From the NCBI GenBank assembly GCA_905372355.1, contig CAJPOT010000001.1, positions 1 through 64,000 on the forward strand: a DNA stretch of 64,000 bases, in the 5' to 3' direction. This stretch comes from an uncultured Selenomonas sp. (GTDB taxonomy: Bacteria > Bacillota > Negativicutes > Selenomonadales > Selenomonadaceae). Made by a program: the position numbers and the translations under genes. Below the pieces are notes generated by a model, which saw nothing but the letters and a program-made list of their open reading frames with translations, was not told where the DNA came from and ran no database searches. Positions 1 to 7,714 of this stretch are shown piece by piece; the first letter of the stretch is position 1, and every line of letters begins with the position of its first letter.

Positions 1-2
1 CG

Positions 3-62
3 TATCTCGGCATGGTGACATCGGTACGCGAGGCAGACGTGCTTGCGGCGAAGATTGGCTAA
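3..62 (+). CDS. C-terminal end of an unidentified protein (gene begins upstream)
   Basis: An open frame runs in from the left edge and ends in TAA at 60-62; its last residues read YLGMVTSVREADVLAAKIG. The other two forward frames are less convincing: one stops at once and the other gives a basic, Cys/Trp/Arg-rich peptide. A strong terminator hairpin follows 14 bases later, which supports a real gene end here. The fragment is too short to assign a function. Confidence 0.45.
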   Translation, partial: YLGMVTSVREADVLAAKIG

Positions 63-76
63 GAATATTTTAGAAT

Positions 77-116
77 CAAGAACCTCGGACTGAGAATAGG
101 CAGTCCGAGGTTCTTG
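77..116 (+). terminator. Intrinsic terminator-like hairpin
   Basis: A 16-bp perfect inverted repeat (CAAGAACCTCGGACTG at 77-92 and its complement at 101-116) has an 8-base loop. It lies just after the stop codon at 62 and probably ends transcription of the gene entering from the left. The following T-tract is weak (TGTATG). Confidence 0.75.
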
Positions 117-205
117 TGTATGAGAATTCTTTAATCAAGAATACGAGTGTGAAGTTCAAGTCTGTGGGTGCAATGGTCAATGTTGTACCCGTTGATGTGC
201 AAAAT

Positions 206-289
206 TGCCAGATCGACGTTCAGAGTTGTCCGATATCTGGGTTTCATTGACCAATTTTTAGATTTCCGTGTCCAGTTTTTCTGGCTAGG
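206..289. repeat. Four tandem units with 21-bp period (TGnCC), possible insertion-sequence end
   Basis: TGCCA at 206, TGTCC at 227, TGACC at 248 and TGTCC at 269 are exactly 21 bp apart, and the last two continue with A-(A/G)-TTTTT. Multiple evenly spaced short repeats near an end are known from IS21-family elements, where they bind the transposase. No transposase gene is present, so this would be a remnant. The stretch 120-500 has no convincing gene; both overlapping ORFs in it look non-coding. Confidence 0.4.
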
Positions 290-298
290 GTGTGCAAA

Positions 299-417
299 TG
301 CACCCCCTTTCACTATGCCGCGAAGCCTTGATTTATGCGGCTTCACGGCGTATACTCTCTTAACGATAGTCAGGGGGGTGCAAGGGGGTGCATCGTTAAT
401 CGGGTATAGGGGGTGCA
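299..417. repeat. GGGGGTGCA repeats in direct and inverted orientation
   Basis: GGGGGTGCA occurs at 374-382, 384-392 and 409-417; the last two both continue with TCGTTA. The complement TGCACCCCC is at 299-307. TAACGAT at 361-367 is the complement of ATCGTTA. The array lies between the IS-like repeats and a decayed Fic gene. Its role is unknown; it could be part of a transposon end or a binding site. Confidence 0.4.
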
Positions 418-514
418 TCGTTAGATTGTATCAAAGTTAGGGATAAGACGGACATGTTATTTCAACTTTGCTGCAAGGAGCGCACAATATCTGCAAGGAT
501 GACGTTTGTGCATG

Positions 515-858
515 TGGACATGAGCGGTGGTTCGCTTCTTCCTGCAGGCTCTGGACGAGTCGGCGGCGGATGCCGTTGAGGCGATCGATCGCTTGACGGA
601 GCTGCATGAAAAAACGCGGCTTTCGTAGACACGTTGGGAAGGGTGAAAAAATGCCTCGCGCGTCTTTCGCTATATCGAAGCGAATCCGATCGCCGATATA
701 CGAAAGATGGCAGAGGCATGGGGGATGTCCTTCAATACGGCCACGGCGGTAATCCAGCGGCTGGCGAATGCGAAATCTTGGTAGAAACAAGCGAGAAGAG
801 AAGAAGACGCATCTTTGCCTATGAAGCTTATTTGGACATATTGAGGAAGGGAACGTGA
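515..858 (+). pseudogene. Decayed Fic-family protein, C-terminal winged-helix end
   Basis: Three frames together rebuild the end of a Fic/DOC AMP-transferase-type protein. VRFFLQALDESAADAVEAI begins at 530 and runs to a TAG. From 650 another frame reads RVFRYIEANPIADIRKMAEA and then GMSFNTATAVIQRLAN. From 781 a third frame reads VETSEKRRRRIFAYEAYLDI and ends LRKGT before TGA at 856-858. This order (helical linker, winged helix, basic F-x-Y-x-x-Y-L-D-I-L tail) is typical of Fic proteins with a C-terminal DNA-binding domain. The catalytic Fic core (HPFxxGNGR) is absent. Frameshifts and stops show that it is not functional. Confidence 0.7.
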
Positions 859-903
859 AAAAACGGCAAGTTGCAACGCATAGATGGTCTGATAAGCTGC
901 CTT

Positions 904-1380
904 TCACCGTAAGAAATTGCGCCAGATCGTAAAAGCTGCGAAGACGATGAGGAGGAAGAAAACGAAGGGACGAGGCGGCTCTTTTCTTTTGCCTTGCAGA
1001 ATCCAATGGAGATCGTCGCGCAGGAGAAAGATGCACAGAAGCGGGCCTAGAATGAATATGGCTTCATTCGCATGGAAGGCGGCAGCGAGGTCGCCTTCGG
1101 AGAGCGAGAGCATCAAACGGGTGATGCCGCAGCCGGGGCAATCGAGTCCTGTCATGGCGTGGAAGGGGCATGGCAGACTGAGTCCCGTCGTGCGGCAGAA
1201 GATGAGATAGGCGACGCCGACGGCGAGGAGTAGGGCGTAGCGCTGGAAAATGACCTTGGCGCGTGTTCGCTGCTCGGCAGCAAGCCATCTTGCTGCCCCT
1301 TCTGCATTGCCTGTGATGGTTTTTGCGGCAAAAAGAAACCGCCCGAAAGCGGACGGCTTCTCTCTTTTCGTATCGTTCAT
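904..1380 (-). CDS. DUF2752 domain membrane protein
   Basis: A 158-residue protein with a DUF2752 core. After a first hydrophobic segment (about residues 47-64) come the conserved C-P-x-H-x-x-T-G-x-x-C-P-G-C-G-x-T-R motif (near residues 70-88) and two further hydrophobic stretches, one ending in FILGPLLCIFLL and one near the C-terminus. The family is small, membrane-bound and of unknown function; the paired cysteines suggest metal or redox chemistry, but this is unproven. It starts 3 bases after the stop of the upstream DUF4234 gene and is probably co-transcribed. It converges on the Fic pseudogene. Confidence 0.8.
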   Translation of the reverse strand: MNDTKREKPSAFGRFLFAAKTITGNAEGAARWLAAEQRTRAKVIFQRYALLLAVGVAYLIFCRTTGLSLPCPFHAMTGLDCPGCGITRLMLSLSEGDLAAAFHANEAIFILGPLLCIFLLRDDLHWILQGKRKEPPRPFVFFLLIVFAAFTIWRNFLR

Positions 1381-1383
1381 GAT

Positions 1384-1755
1384 TTAGAAGGCCTGCGATG
1401 CGCCGCCATCGTGGTCGATGATGTCGTTGAGCGCACTCTGCATCAAGGCGTAACTGATGATGCCGAAGCCGAAGAGGGCGAGGACGAGATAGATGATGGG
1501 GAGGTTCGTGTCTGCCGTCATGCCGCGTTTCTGCTTCGCCATGACGATGGTCTCGCCCATCTTGTAGAGCCAGTAGAAGCTGTAGATGCCGCAGGTGAGG
1601 AAGGAGAAGAGGATGACCATGCCGCCTGAAGCGGTCGTACGTTCGCCCGCTGCTGCGTGCGCATCTTCGGTGAGCGTATAGACCCAATAGAGGGCGTAGA
1701 GACCGACGGTAATGAAGGAAAGAACGATGGCAAGGGGAATGCTTCTTTTTGTCAT
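1384..1755 (-). CDS. DUF4234 family small membrane protein
   Basis: A 123-residue protein with three hydrophobic segments. The signature is an aromatic-rich motif repeated twice: FITVGLYALYWVYTLTED near residues 15-32 and FLTCGIYSFYWLYKMGE near residues 52-68. This is characteristic of DUF4234, whose function is unknown. An AAGGAAGA ribosome site precedes the ATG. It lies between a longer DUF4234 paralogue (upstream) and the DUF2752 gene (downstream), forming a three-gene membrane-protein cluster. Confidence 0.8.
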   Translation of the reverse strand: MTKRSIPLAIVLSFITVGLYALYWVYTLTEDAHAAAGERTTASGGMVILFSFLTCGIYSFYWLYKMGETIVMAKQKRGMTADTNLPIIYLVLALFGFGIISYALMQSALNDIIDHDGGASQAF

Positions 1756-1809
1756 GAGGAATCTTCCTTTCTGGTTGAACAGGATAAAAACGGTGGCTCT
1801 TGGCGAGCG

Positions 1810-2496
1810 CTAGGCGTGCGGCTTTTGCAGAGATACGCGCGGTGCATCTGCCGAAAAGATGGGTTCGGACGGTGCGCCGCAGTTCTTTTGCTGCAGAAAG
1901 TCGTTGAGAGAGGCTTGCAGGAATGCCATGGTGAAATTGTAGGTGCGCAGAATCGCCATGAGCAGGTAGACGAGCGTCGGACTGTCGTCCTTGCGCTTGT
2001 AGACTGCCCAGAGGACGATGCCGGAAAGGATGGCCTGAACGATGGCGGTGACGAGAAGCCCGATGATGAACGCCAGGATGACAATGCCGATGGCCATGGC
2101 GTCCTCGGCAGAATCGTGATGCATCGGGGCGGCTTCCGTAGCGGCGCTGAGAATGAATTGGAAGGTGTATTCGAGCATCGTGAAGACGATGTAGATGACT
2201 GTCATGATAATGGTGACGATCGTATACGTCTTGTTGCTCACGGAGTCGGGAGGCAGGCCGTTTTCGCGGCGCAGTTCGACGAGTTCGCCGCCGATCTTGT
2301 AGAGCCAGTAGTAGAAGTAAAGAGAGCAGGTGAGGATCGTATAGAGTACGGCCGTGCCGCCGTCCACCGTGCGCGGCTTGCCCGAAAGAGCGTGGATCTC
2401 GTTCGTCAGCTTGTACATCCAGTAAAGTCCGTAGATGCCGCAGGTGATGACGGTCAGGACGATGGAGAGCGCGATGTCGCGCTTCTGTATCTGCAT
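1810..2496 (-). CDS. DUF4234 family membrane protein (longer paralogue)
   Basis: A 228-residue membrane protein and the first gene of the small cluster. It has the same aromatic signature twice (VITCGIYGLYWMYKLTNE near 15-32; ILTCSLYFYYWLYKIGGE near 52-69). Further predicted membrane spans follow, including a long hydrophobic stretch around residues 125-165. An ideal AAGGAGG ribosome site lies 6 bases before the ATG. It is probably a duplication of the neighbouring 123-residue gene with an added C-terminal half. Molecular function is unknown. Confidence 0.8.
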   Translation of the reverse strand: MQIQKRDIALSIVLTVITCGIYGLYWMYKLTNEIHALSGKPRTVDGGTAVLYTILTCSLYFYYWLYKIGGELVELRRENGLPPDSVSNKTYTIVTIIMTVIYIVFTMLEYTFQFILSAATEAAPMHHDSAEDAMAIGIVILAFIIGLLVTAIVQAILSGIVLWAVYKRKDDSPTLVYLLMAILRTYNFTMAFLQASLNDFLQQKNCGAPSEPIFSADAPRVSLQKPHA

Positions 2497-2548
2497 GAAA
2501 ACCTCCTTATCAAATATTAGAGTTCCTTCAAAATGGCTCTTTTACGAG

Positions 2549-2584
2549 AGAAGCTCCATGGGGCACCTGCCTCATGGAGCTTCT
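2549..2584 (-). terminator. Terminator hairpin downstream of the Asp23/Gls24 gene
   Basis: GAAGCTCCATG at 2550-2560 pairs with CATGGAGCTTC at 2573-2583, extended by G/C pairs towards the loop. It lies 4-39 bases beyond the stop codon of the minus-strand Asp23/Gls24 gene. The T-tract is poor on the minus strand. Confidence 0.6.
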
Positions 2585-2587
2585 TCT

Positions 2588-2992
2588 TCAGCGCACGCGT
2601 GCGGCAGGCTCTTCCTTCTCCTCTTCGGGGAAGACGACGCCCTGCACCTGTACGTTCGTTTCGACGACCTTGAGACCCGTCATGGACTCGATGGCGCGAC
2701 GCACGTTCTTCTGCACGTCGGTTGCGACGTGGCGGATGTCGACGCCGTAGGTCACGACGATGGAGAGATCGACAGCGGCTTCCTGCTCGCCGACTTCGAC
2801 CTTGACGCCCTTCGAGAAATTCCTGCGGCCAAGCATTTCGGCGATGCCGCCGATGAGACCGCCGCTCATTCCTGCGACGCCGTCGACGTCCATCGCCGCG
2901 AGTCCCGCGATGACGCTGACGACTTCATCAGCGACGCGGATCGAGCCGAGTCCTTCGTTGCTCGTCATGAGCGGAGCTGTATCTTCTGCCAT
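2588..2992 (-). CDS. Asp23/Gls24 family envelope stress protein
   Basis: A 134-residue Asp23/Gls24 (DUF322) protein. Family hallmarks include IRVADEVVSVIAGLAAMDVDGV near residues 18-39, the glycine-rich GMSGGLIGGIAEMLGR, KGVKVEVGEQEAAVDLSIVV and a C-terminal VQGVVFPEEEKEE. The family is common in Firmicutes, is often abundant and membrane-associated, and is linked to envelope stress or alkaline tolerance. An AAGGAGG site precedes the ATG. The gene stands alone, with a terminator hairpin after it. Confidence 0.88.
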   Translation of the reverse strand: MAEDTAPLMTSNEGLGSIRVADEVVSVIAGLAAMDVDGVAGMSGGLIGGIAEMLGRRNFSKGVKVEVGEQEAAVDLSIVVTYGVDIRHVATDVQKNVRRAIESMTGLKVVETNVQVQGVVFPEEEKEEPAARVR

Positions 2993-3096
2993 GGAAAAAA
3001 CCTCCTTGCTGCTGCTAAAACAACTTCTTCAATATCTCTGCCATTCCAGTATAACAGAAAATCGTATGGGTGGCAACGACATCGGTTTGCAAAGCG

Positions 3097-4281
3097 TCAG
3101 AGCGAGGCGGCAGCTCTTTGGGCGATTCGTTGAAAGAGCGCGATCGTCTCTTGGCGGTCGCGGCAGTTCTCGTCCATGACGACGAGAATCAGGTCGCCCG
3201 CGTCGCTCCACGCGATGCCGCCGTCGGCGTAGACGCCTGTGATTTCGCCCGTCTTGTTCGCGACGAGGAAGGCGGGGAGCGCCGACGGCAGACAGTCCTT
3301 GTCCTTCTGGCGCGAGAGGATCTGCAGCATCTTTTTGTCGTGCTCGTAGTCGACGCATTCGCCGCGGTAGATGAGCGAAAGAAGCGTGCCGATGTCCTTG
3401 ACGCTGGAGAGGTTTGGCCGGCCTTGGTTGGAGAGCATCATCTTGTGCTGCAGGCGCGTGTCTGCGTATCCTTTCTGGCGGATGTAGCCGTCGATGTTCT
3501 CGATGCCGAGGCGGTCGATAAGGATGTTCGTCGCAGTATTGTCGCTGTCCGTGATCATGCGCTCTAAGAGCTGCTCGATCGTGAGCTGCTTGCCCCTGTC
3601 GTACCAGTTGAGCTGTCCCGCGCCGCCGACGATGTTCGTCTCGGTGATGGAGAGCGGTTCGGCAAGGGAGAGCGTTCCGTCTTTCGCTTGCTGCATGGCG
3701 TAGGCGAGAATGAAGAGTTTGATCATGCTCGCAGGCTGCATGGCATGCGACTGGTAGAGAAGCGGCTCTTTTTCTTCGCGCGGACGCAGCAGGAAGACGG
3801 AGCAGTCGGGAGCTTTTTGGGCGAGGATGGCGGAGAAGTCGGCACGCAGCGCTTCTTGATCGCTGCTGCGTTCGGCGAGCTTCGGCACAGGTGGCGCGCT
3901 CTTAGCCGCAGCCGAAGAATCCTGTTGCACGCTGCGTTCCGCCGCCTCCGCCTCGCCGCCCCTTTGCTTGGCGCGCACGGCGCTCGTAAGGCTCTGCCAA
4001 TGCTCTTGCAGTTCTTTTTGCGCGGCGTCGCTGCCATCGAGAAGAGCGACGAGGAACGGAGAGGGCTTGTCTGGGTTCTGCTTCTGCCACATGTATTCGG
4101 CGACGCCGAGGCAGAGGGCAGTTTGCACGAGGATGAGCAAGGTGGTGCAGAGCATCGCTTTTTTCAGCCACGAGGAGGAGTTCTTCGGCGTCTTTTCATC
4201 CGCGTGGAGACGATCGAGCTTCCTTTGCAGTTCTGCACGTTCAGCGGCTTTTCCCGATTTTTGCGTGCGCTTCTTTACCAC
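3097..4281 (-). CDS. Class A beta-lactamase-like serine hydrolase, membrane-anchored
   Basis: A 394-residue protein with a basic N-terminus, one membrane span near residues 43-66 and a C-terminal penicillin-recognizing serine hydrolase domain (PF13354 type). The catalytic motifs are visible: S-x-x-K in PASMIKLF (near 190), SDN in ITDSDNTATN (near 247) and K-T-G in NKTGEITGVY (near 345). It probably acts on peptidoglycan or a beta-lactam in the periplasm; which of these cannot be told from sequence. The start is GTG and overlaps the stop of the upstream polysaccharide deacetylase by 7 bases, so the two are translationally coupled. Confidence 0.85.
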   Translation of the reverse strand: MVKKRTQKSGKAAERAELQRKLDRLHADEKTPKNSSSWLKKAMLCTTLLILVQTALCLGVAEYMWQKQNPDKPSPFLVALLDGSDAAQKELQEHWQSLTSAVRAKQRGGEAEAAERSVQQDSSAAAKSAPPVPKLAERSSDQEALRADFSAILAQKAPDCSVFLLRPREEKEPLLYQSHAMQPASMIKLFILAYAMQQAKDGTLSLAEPLSITETNIVGGAGQLNWYDRGKQLTIEQLLERMITDSDNTATNILIDRLGIENIDGYIRQKGYADTRLQHKMMLSNQGRPNLSSVKDIGTLLSLIYRGECVDYEHDKKMLQILSRQKDKDCLPSALPAFLVANKTGEITGVYADGGIAWSDAGDLILVVMDENCRDRQETIALFQRIAQRAAASL

Positions 4282-5249
4282 GGCTGCGCCGTCCGCGGCG
4301 TCATGACGCCGAAGGTGAAGCCTGCGCCCTGCAGCATGTCGATGATGGCGGGCAGCGCCTCGACCGTCGTTTCCTTGCCGTCCTTGCTGTGCATGAGGAC
4401 GATGGCGCCGCGATCCTTGGGGCGGTTGGCGCAGGTGTAGCTGATCGAGCCGAGGATTTTCTGCACGCTGACGTTGTTGCCCGTCGCATCTTCGCTGCTG
4501 ACGTTCCAGTCGTGGTTCACATAGCCGTTTTCCTTGAGCATGGCACTGTAGCCGGGCTTGAACATGCTGGCGGCGCCGCCCGGGGCGCGGACGATGAGCG
4601 GACGCACGCCGAGAATGTTGTAGATCACTTCATCGGTGTGGACAATCTCTTCGAGGAAGTTTTCCTTGTTCGGATAGAGAATGTCGTAGCGGTGGCTGTA
4701 GCTGTGGTTGCCGATGGCATGGCCTTCGGCGAAGATGCGCTTGAGGACGTCGGGGTGCGCTTCTGCCATGCTGCCGATGACATAGAAGGTGGCGTGTATG
4801 CCGCGCTCCTTCAGGATGTCGAGGATGGCGGGCGTGTTCTTCGCGTCGGGGCCGTCGTCAAAGGTCAGGTAGGCGACATTCGGCATCGTATAGGGGGTGA
4901 GGTCCGGCATCTCGGTGGGAAGGCCTTTTTCGCGGCGCTCGGCGAGCGTATAGATGTCGTAGACGGGCGTCTGCGCGTCGGTGATCTGAAGGTTGCTGAA
5001 GTCGTCACTGACGACAACGTAGTTGCCGCTCGGCGGCGTCTTTTTCGCAGGGTCGGCTGCGGGAGCGCCGCTGTCCGTTGTCTGTGCCGTCGAGGGTTCC
5101 GCAGCGTTGTCTTCCGTATGAAGCTCGCTCCATGCGATGCGCCAGCCTGCGATGCAGGCGATCATGAGGCAAGCGATGAGCACGAACATCTTCGCGTGGC
5201 GGTTCTGCAGGAAGTTCTTGCCGCTGGTGTTTTCCGTGTTCTTTTGCAA
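4275..5249 (-). CDS. Polysaccharide deacetylase (NodB domain), membrane-anchored
   Basis: A 324-residue protein with an N-terminal signal anchor (about residues 22-38) and a NodB homology domain. Motif 1 is LTFDDGPD (metal-binding Asp-Asp), followed by HATFYVIG and the H-x-x-x-H zinc motif in IGNHSYSHR; the catalytic RAPGG motif and a terminal LMHSKDG follow. It should remove N-acetyl groups from peptidoglycan or another envelope glycan. The start appears to be TTG at 5249, with AAAGGA upstream. It is coupled to the downstream serine hydrolase by a 7-base overlap, suggesting a two-enzyme cell-wall unit. Confidence 0.87.
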   Translation of the reverse strand: MQKNTENTSGKNFLQNRHAKMFVLIACLMIACIAGWRIAWSELHTEDNAAEPSTAQTTDSGAPAADPAKKTPPSGNYVVVSDDFSNLQITDAQTPVYDIYTLAERREKGLPTEMPDLTPYTMPNVAYLTFDDGPDAKNTPAILDILKERGIHATFYVIGSMAEAHPDVLKRIFAEGHAIGNHSYSHRYDILYPNKENFLEEIVHTDEVIYNILGVRPLIVRAPGGAASMFKPGYSAMLKENGYVNHDWNVSSEDATGNNVSVQKILGSISYTCANRPKDRGAIVLMHSKDGKETTVEALPAIIDMLQGAGFTFGVMTPRTAQPW

Positions 5250-5316
5250 GACAAAATCATCCTTTCCGTATGTTCCGTGATTTCTTACATTCCGTTTCTC
5301 CGTCCTGGCGCATTTT

Positions 5317-6369
5317 TCATCTTTGGCTGAGGCAGCGGAGTTCTTCGAGAAGCTGCTTCATGTCCTCGTCCGTGCCGATGGTGATGCGCAGGTGTTCGTC
5401 GATGCGCGGTTTCTTGAAGTAGCGCACATAGATGCCGCGCTTTCGCAAGGTTTCGAAGAGCGTTTGCGCCGGGATGTCGGGATTTCGCGCGAAGAGGAAG
5501 TTCGTCTTCGATTCCGTGACGGAAAAGCCAAGCTTTTGAAGAGACGCCTTCGTTTCCTCGCGCGTCTTGATGATTTTTCCAAGCGTTTGCTGAAAGTAGT
5601 CTTCGTCCTCGATGGCGGCTTTTCCTGCGGCGAGAGAGAGCGTCGTCATCGTGTAGGAGTTGATCGACGCCTTGACGTCCTCCATGGCACGGATGAGCCG
5701 CTTTGCTGCGAAGGCGTAGCCGATGCGCATGCCGGCGAGAGCGCGCGACTTCGACATCGTGCGCACGATGACGAGGTTCTCGTATTTTTTGAGCAGCGGG
5801 AGCGCTGTTTCTGCGCCGAAATCGACGTAGGCTTCATCGACGATGACGACGGATTCGGGATTCGTCGCGAGGATTTCTTCAACGCCTGAGAAGGGAAGCG
5901 CGAGTCCCGTCGGCGCGTTGGGGTTCGCGAAGATGACGCCGCCGTTTTCACGCGCGTAGTCTTCGGGGCGGAGCGTGAAGTCTGCGGCGAGCGGCACGGT
6001 CTCGTAGGGGATGGCGTAAAGCTCAGCCCAGACATCGTAGAAGGAGTAGGTGATGTCGGGGAAGAGCACGGGCCTTTGCCCGGCAAAGAACGTGAGGAAG
6101 GCGAGCGCGAGAACGTCGTCGGAGCCGACGCCGACGAAGACTTCGTCCGGCTTGACCGCGTAATGCGCGGCGATCGATTCCTTCAAAGTGTGGCAGTCCG
6201 GCTCGGGGTAGAGGCGCAGGCGGCCGACGTCGCAGGCGGCGATGGCTTCGGCGACGCGCGGCGAGGGCGCGTAGGGGCATTCGTTCGTGTTCAGTTTGAT
6301 GACCTTGCCCGCAGGCTGCTCGCCGGGGACGTAGGGGGTGACGCGGCGGATGTTATCGTACAGGCTCAT
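5317..6369 (-). CDS. hisC: Histidinol-phosphate aminotransferase
   Basis: A 350-residue PLP-dependent fold-type I aminotransferase. KLNTNECPYAPSPRV near the N-terminus and the PLP-lysine region RTMSKSRALAGMRIGYAFA (near 205-223) identify HisC. GVGSDDVLALAF and FANPNAPTG are also conserved. It converts imidazole-acetol phosphate to histidinol phosphate in histidine synthesis, and related enzymes also act on aromatic amino acids. An SD-like GAGGGA lies upstream of the ATG. No other his gene is adjacent. Confidence 0.92.
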   Translation of the reverse strand: MSLYDNIRRVTPYVPGEQPAGKVIKLNTNECPYAPSPRVAEAIAACDVGRLRLYPEPDCHTLKESIAAHYAVKPDEVFVGVGSDDVLALAFLTFFAGQRPVLFPDITYSFYDVWAELYAIPYETVPLAADFTLRPEDYARENGGVIFANPNAPTGLALPFSGVEEILATNPESVVIVDEAYVDFGAETALPLLKKYENLVIVRTMSKSRALAGMRIGYAFAAKRLIRAMEDVKASINSYTMTTLSLAAGKAAIEDEDYFQQTLGKIIKTREETKASLQKLGFSVTESKTNFLFARNPDIPAQTLFETLRKRGIYVRYFKKPRIDEHLRITIGTDEDMKQLLEELRCLSQR

Positions 6370-6633
6370 GGCTTTCCCTCGTTTTCATTATGCTATAAGC
6401 GTTTTTCTTAAAGAATACATTCCTATTCTACGTCCTTTTTGCCCGAAGGGCAAGGGGGCGGCAGGAAAGCGGCGGCTTTTGCCGAAAATTTCTTTATTAG
6501 GGACAATGCGGGTGTGTGAAGATGGGTTGCTGCATTTATTCGGGATTCTTTAGGGAACGTCATTGTCGGTTTTGTTTTCGTGGGAGGAAAAGCGGCAGCA
6601 TTGCCGCGTATTTGGCGAAAGGAGAGGATGGTC

Positions 6634-7278
6634 ATGGAGGAAGGGACAAGGCTGCGTGAAAAGGAGCGCATCGAGCGCACGCTTGAAGCGTTTCACCGCA
6701 ATCGTTACGACGTATCGCTGTTTCAGACGAAGGAGGAGGCGGCAGACTACCTCGCGCGGGAGATCGCAGGAAAGCGCGTGGGCTTCGGCGACTCGGAGAC
6801 GCTGCGAGCACTGAGGCTCTACGAGAAGCTCAGCGTGAAAAACGAGGTCATAGATCCTGCGAGGAGCGGTCACAGCGGCGGTTTGGAGGCTTTCCTCGCG
6901 GCAGGCAGGGAGGCGCTGATGACCGATGTCTTCCTATTGTCGGCGAACGCCATCACGGAGGCGGGGCAGATCGTCAACATGGACGGCGCGGGAAACCGCA
7001 TCGCAGGTTCTCTCTTTGGTCATGAGAAGACGTATTTCGTCTGCGGCGTGAACAAGCTCGTCAAGGATGTGGAGGCGGCAATCGAGCGCATCCACGCCAT
7101 TGCTGCGCCGCAAAATGCAGCGAGGAAGAAGAAGCGCACGCCGTGCGCCGCAAAGGGCGACAGGTGCTACGACTGTACAAGCCCCGAGCGCATCTGCAAC
7201 GCACTGACGATCCACTACAAGAAGATGAGCTATCGACCGATGGAACTGGTTTTGATTGAGGAGGAGTTGGGGCTGTAG
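6634..7278 (+). CDS. LUD-domain (LutC/YkgG-like, DUF162) protein
   Basis: A 214-residue LUD-domain protein. Conserved features include VGFGDSETLRALRLYEKL, VFLLSANAITEAGQIVNMDG and a C-terminal cysteine cluster in PCAAKGDRCYDCTSPERICN. The family includes subunits of LutABC-type lactate oxidation complexes, but this single-gene form has no lutAB neighbours, so its role is uncertain. ATG 6634 is chosen because AAAGGAG (6618-6624) is 9 bases upstream; ATG 6628 would be only 3 bases away. A terminator hairpin follows. Confidence 0.85.
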   Translation: MEEGTRLREKERIERTLEAFHRNRYDVSLFQTKEEAADYLAREIAGKRVGFGDSETLRALRLYEKLSVKNEVIDPARSGHSGGLEAFLAAGREALMTDVFLLSANAITEAGQIVNMDGAGNRIAGSLFGHEKTYFVCGVNKLVKDVEAAIERIHAIAAPQNAARKKKRTPCAAKGDRCYDCTSPERICNALTIHYKKMSYRPMELVLIEEELGL

Positions 7279-7305
7279 ATAGAGTTACGAAGGCGCTGCA
7301 TGAAC

Positions 7306-7354
7306 GCAAACAGCCTCCTGCACTTCGCTTGGCGAAACAGGAGGCTGCTTGCTA
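7306..7354 (+). terminator. Terminator hairpin after the LUD gene
   Basis: CAGCCTCCTG at 7311-7320 pairs with CAGGAGGCTG at 7338-7347, extended outwards by GCAA/TTGC. The loop contains its own small TTCGC/GCGAA pairing. It lies 28 bases after the stop codon. Confidence 0.7.
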
Positions 7355-7459
7355 TATCAGCTTGCCATGACGGCTGGCCTTCAAAATGGTTGCAATAAGA
7401 TTCTCAGAACATGGTTTTCGTTATAGTAGAGGCTGGCGCTTTCCTTGCGGCAATTCCTA

Positions 7460-7468
7460 TGCTATAAT
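7460..7468 (+). promoter_or_regulatory. Extended -10 promoter of the type I toxin mRNA
   Basis: TGC-TATAAT (7460-7468) is an extended -10 element with consensus TATAAT. Transcription would begin near 7475, at the 5' arm of the long-range stem (GTGACTGGC, 7476-7484). No strong -35 is present. Confidence 0.6.
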
Positions 7469-7521
7469 CGCCGTAGTGACTGGCTTCAGTCGGTTCTCCT
7501 CCATGCGAGGAGGTGATGTGT

Positions 7522-7605
7522 GTGACGCTTTATGAAAAGCTCTCACTTCTCATTGCAGCGCTTGCGCTTGCAGTAGACATCACTTTTCATCTGCTTAGAT
7601 TCTAA
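7522..7605 (+). CDS. Putative type I toxin, 27-residue hydrophobic peptide
   Basis: GTG at 7522 opens a 27-codon frame encoding MTLYEKLSLLIAALALAV followed by DITFHLLRF. It is a short N-terminal polar stretch with one hydrophobic helix, like the holin-like/TxpA-type toxic peptides of Firmicutes. A perfect AGGAGG (7508-7513) is 8 bases upstream; an in-frame ATG at 7516 is only 2 bases away and less likely. The mRNA carries long-range end pairing and is overlapped at its 3' end by a convergent antisense RNA. Expected action is membrane damage when the antisense RNA fails. No toxicity data can be inferred from sequence alone. Confidence 0.65.
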   Translation: MTLYEKLSLLIAALALAVDITFHLLRF

Positions 7606-7610
7606 GCAGA

Positions 7611-7708
7611 AAAAAGAACCGCTCTGCGGTTGCGGCGGCTCCTCTTTCCAATGAAACTAAAAATTTCCGAAGGAGAAACCGACGCTACCACCCGCCAGTC
7701 ACTCTTCT
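7611..7708 (-). ncRNA. Putative antisense RNA antitoxin
   Basis: A minus-strand transcript is predicted from a consensus promoter (7715-7743), with start near 7708. It runs leftward through the 3' untranslated part of the toxin mRNA and ends at a compact terminator: AACCGC-AGA-GCGGTT then CTTTTTT (plus-strand 7611-7631 reversed). The roughly 100-nt RNA would be fully complementary to the toxin mRNA 3' end, including its long-range pairing arm. This is the arrangement of RatA opposite txpA in Bacillus subtilis. Confidence 0.62.
7612..7631 (-). terminator. Terminator of the antisense RNA
   Basis: Read on the minus strand it is a 6-bp stem (AACCGC/GCGGTT) with a 3-base loop followed by C and a run of T. 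It lies just after the toxin stop codon, so the antisense RNA ends before the coding region. Confidence 0.65.
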
Positions 7709-7714
7709 TTTGTA

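Larger units (their letters stand above)
7476..7702 (+). other. Long-range 5'/3' pairing of the putative toxin mRNA
   Basis: GTGACTGGC at 7476-7484 is an exact complement of GCCAGTCAC at 7694-7702. GTCGGTTCTCCT at 7489-7500 pairs with AGGAGAAACCGAC at 7671-7683 with one bulged A. This gives about 21 bp joining the two ends of the transcript. The same CTCCT can instead pair locally with the ribosome site (CTCCTC 7497-7502 with GAGGAG 7507-7512). Two exclusive folds could therefore hide or expose the Shine-Dalgarno sequence, as known for hok-type mRNAs. Confidence 0.6.

Noticed and set aside
131..440. Two overlapping opposite-strand frames of about 90 codons
   Set aside because: Neither has a ribosome site or recognisable domain, and they span IS-like repeats; treated as non-coding.
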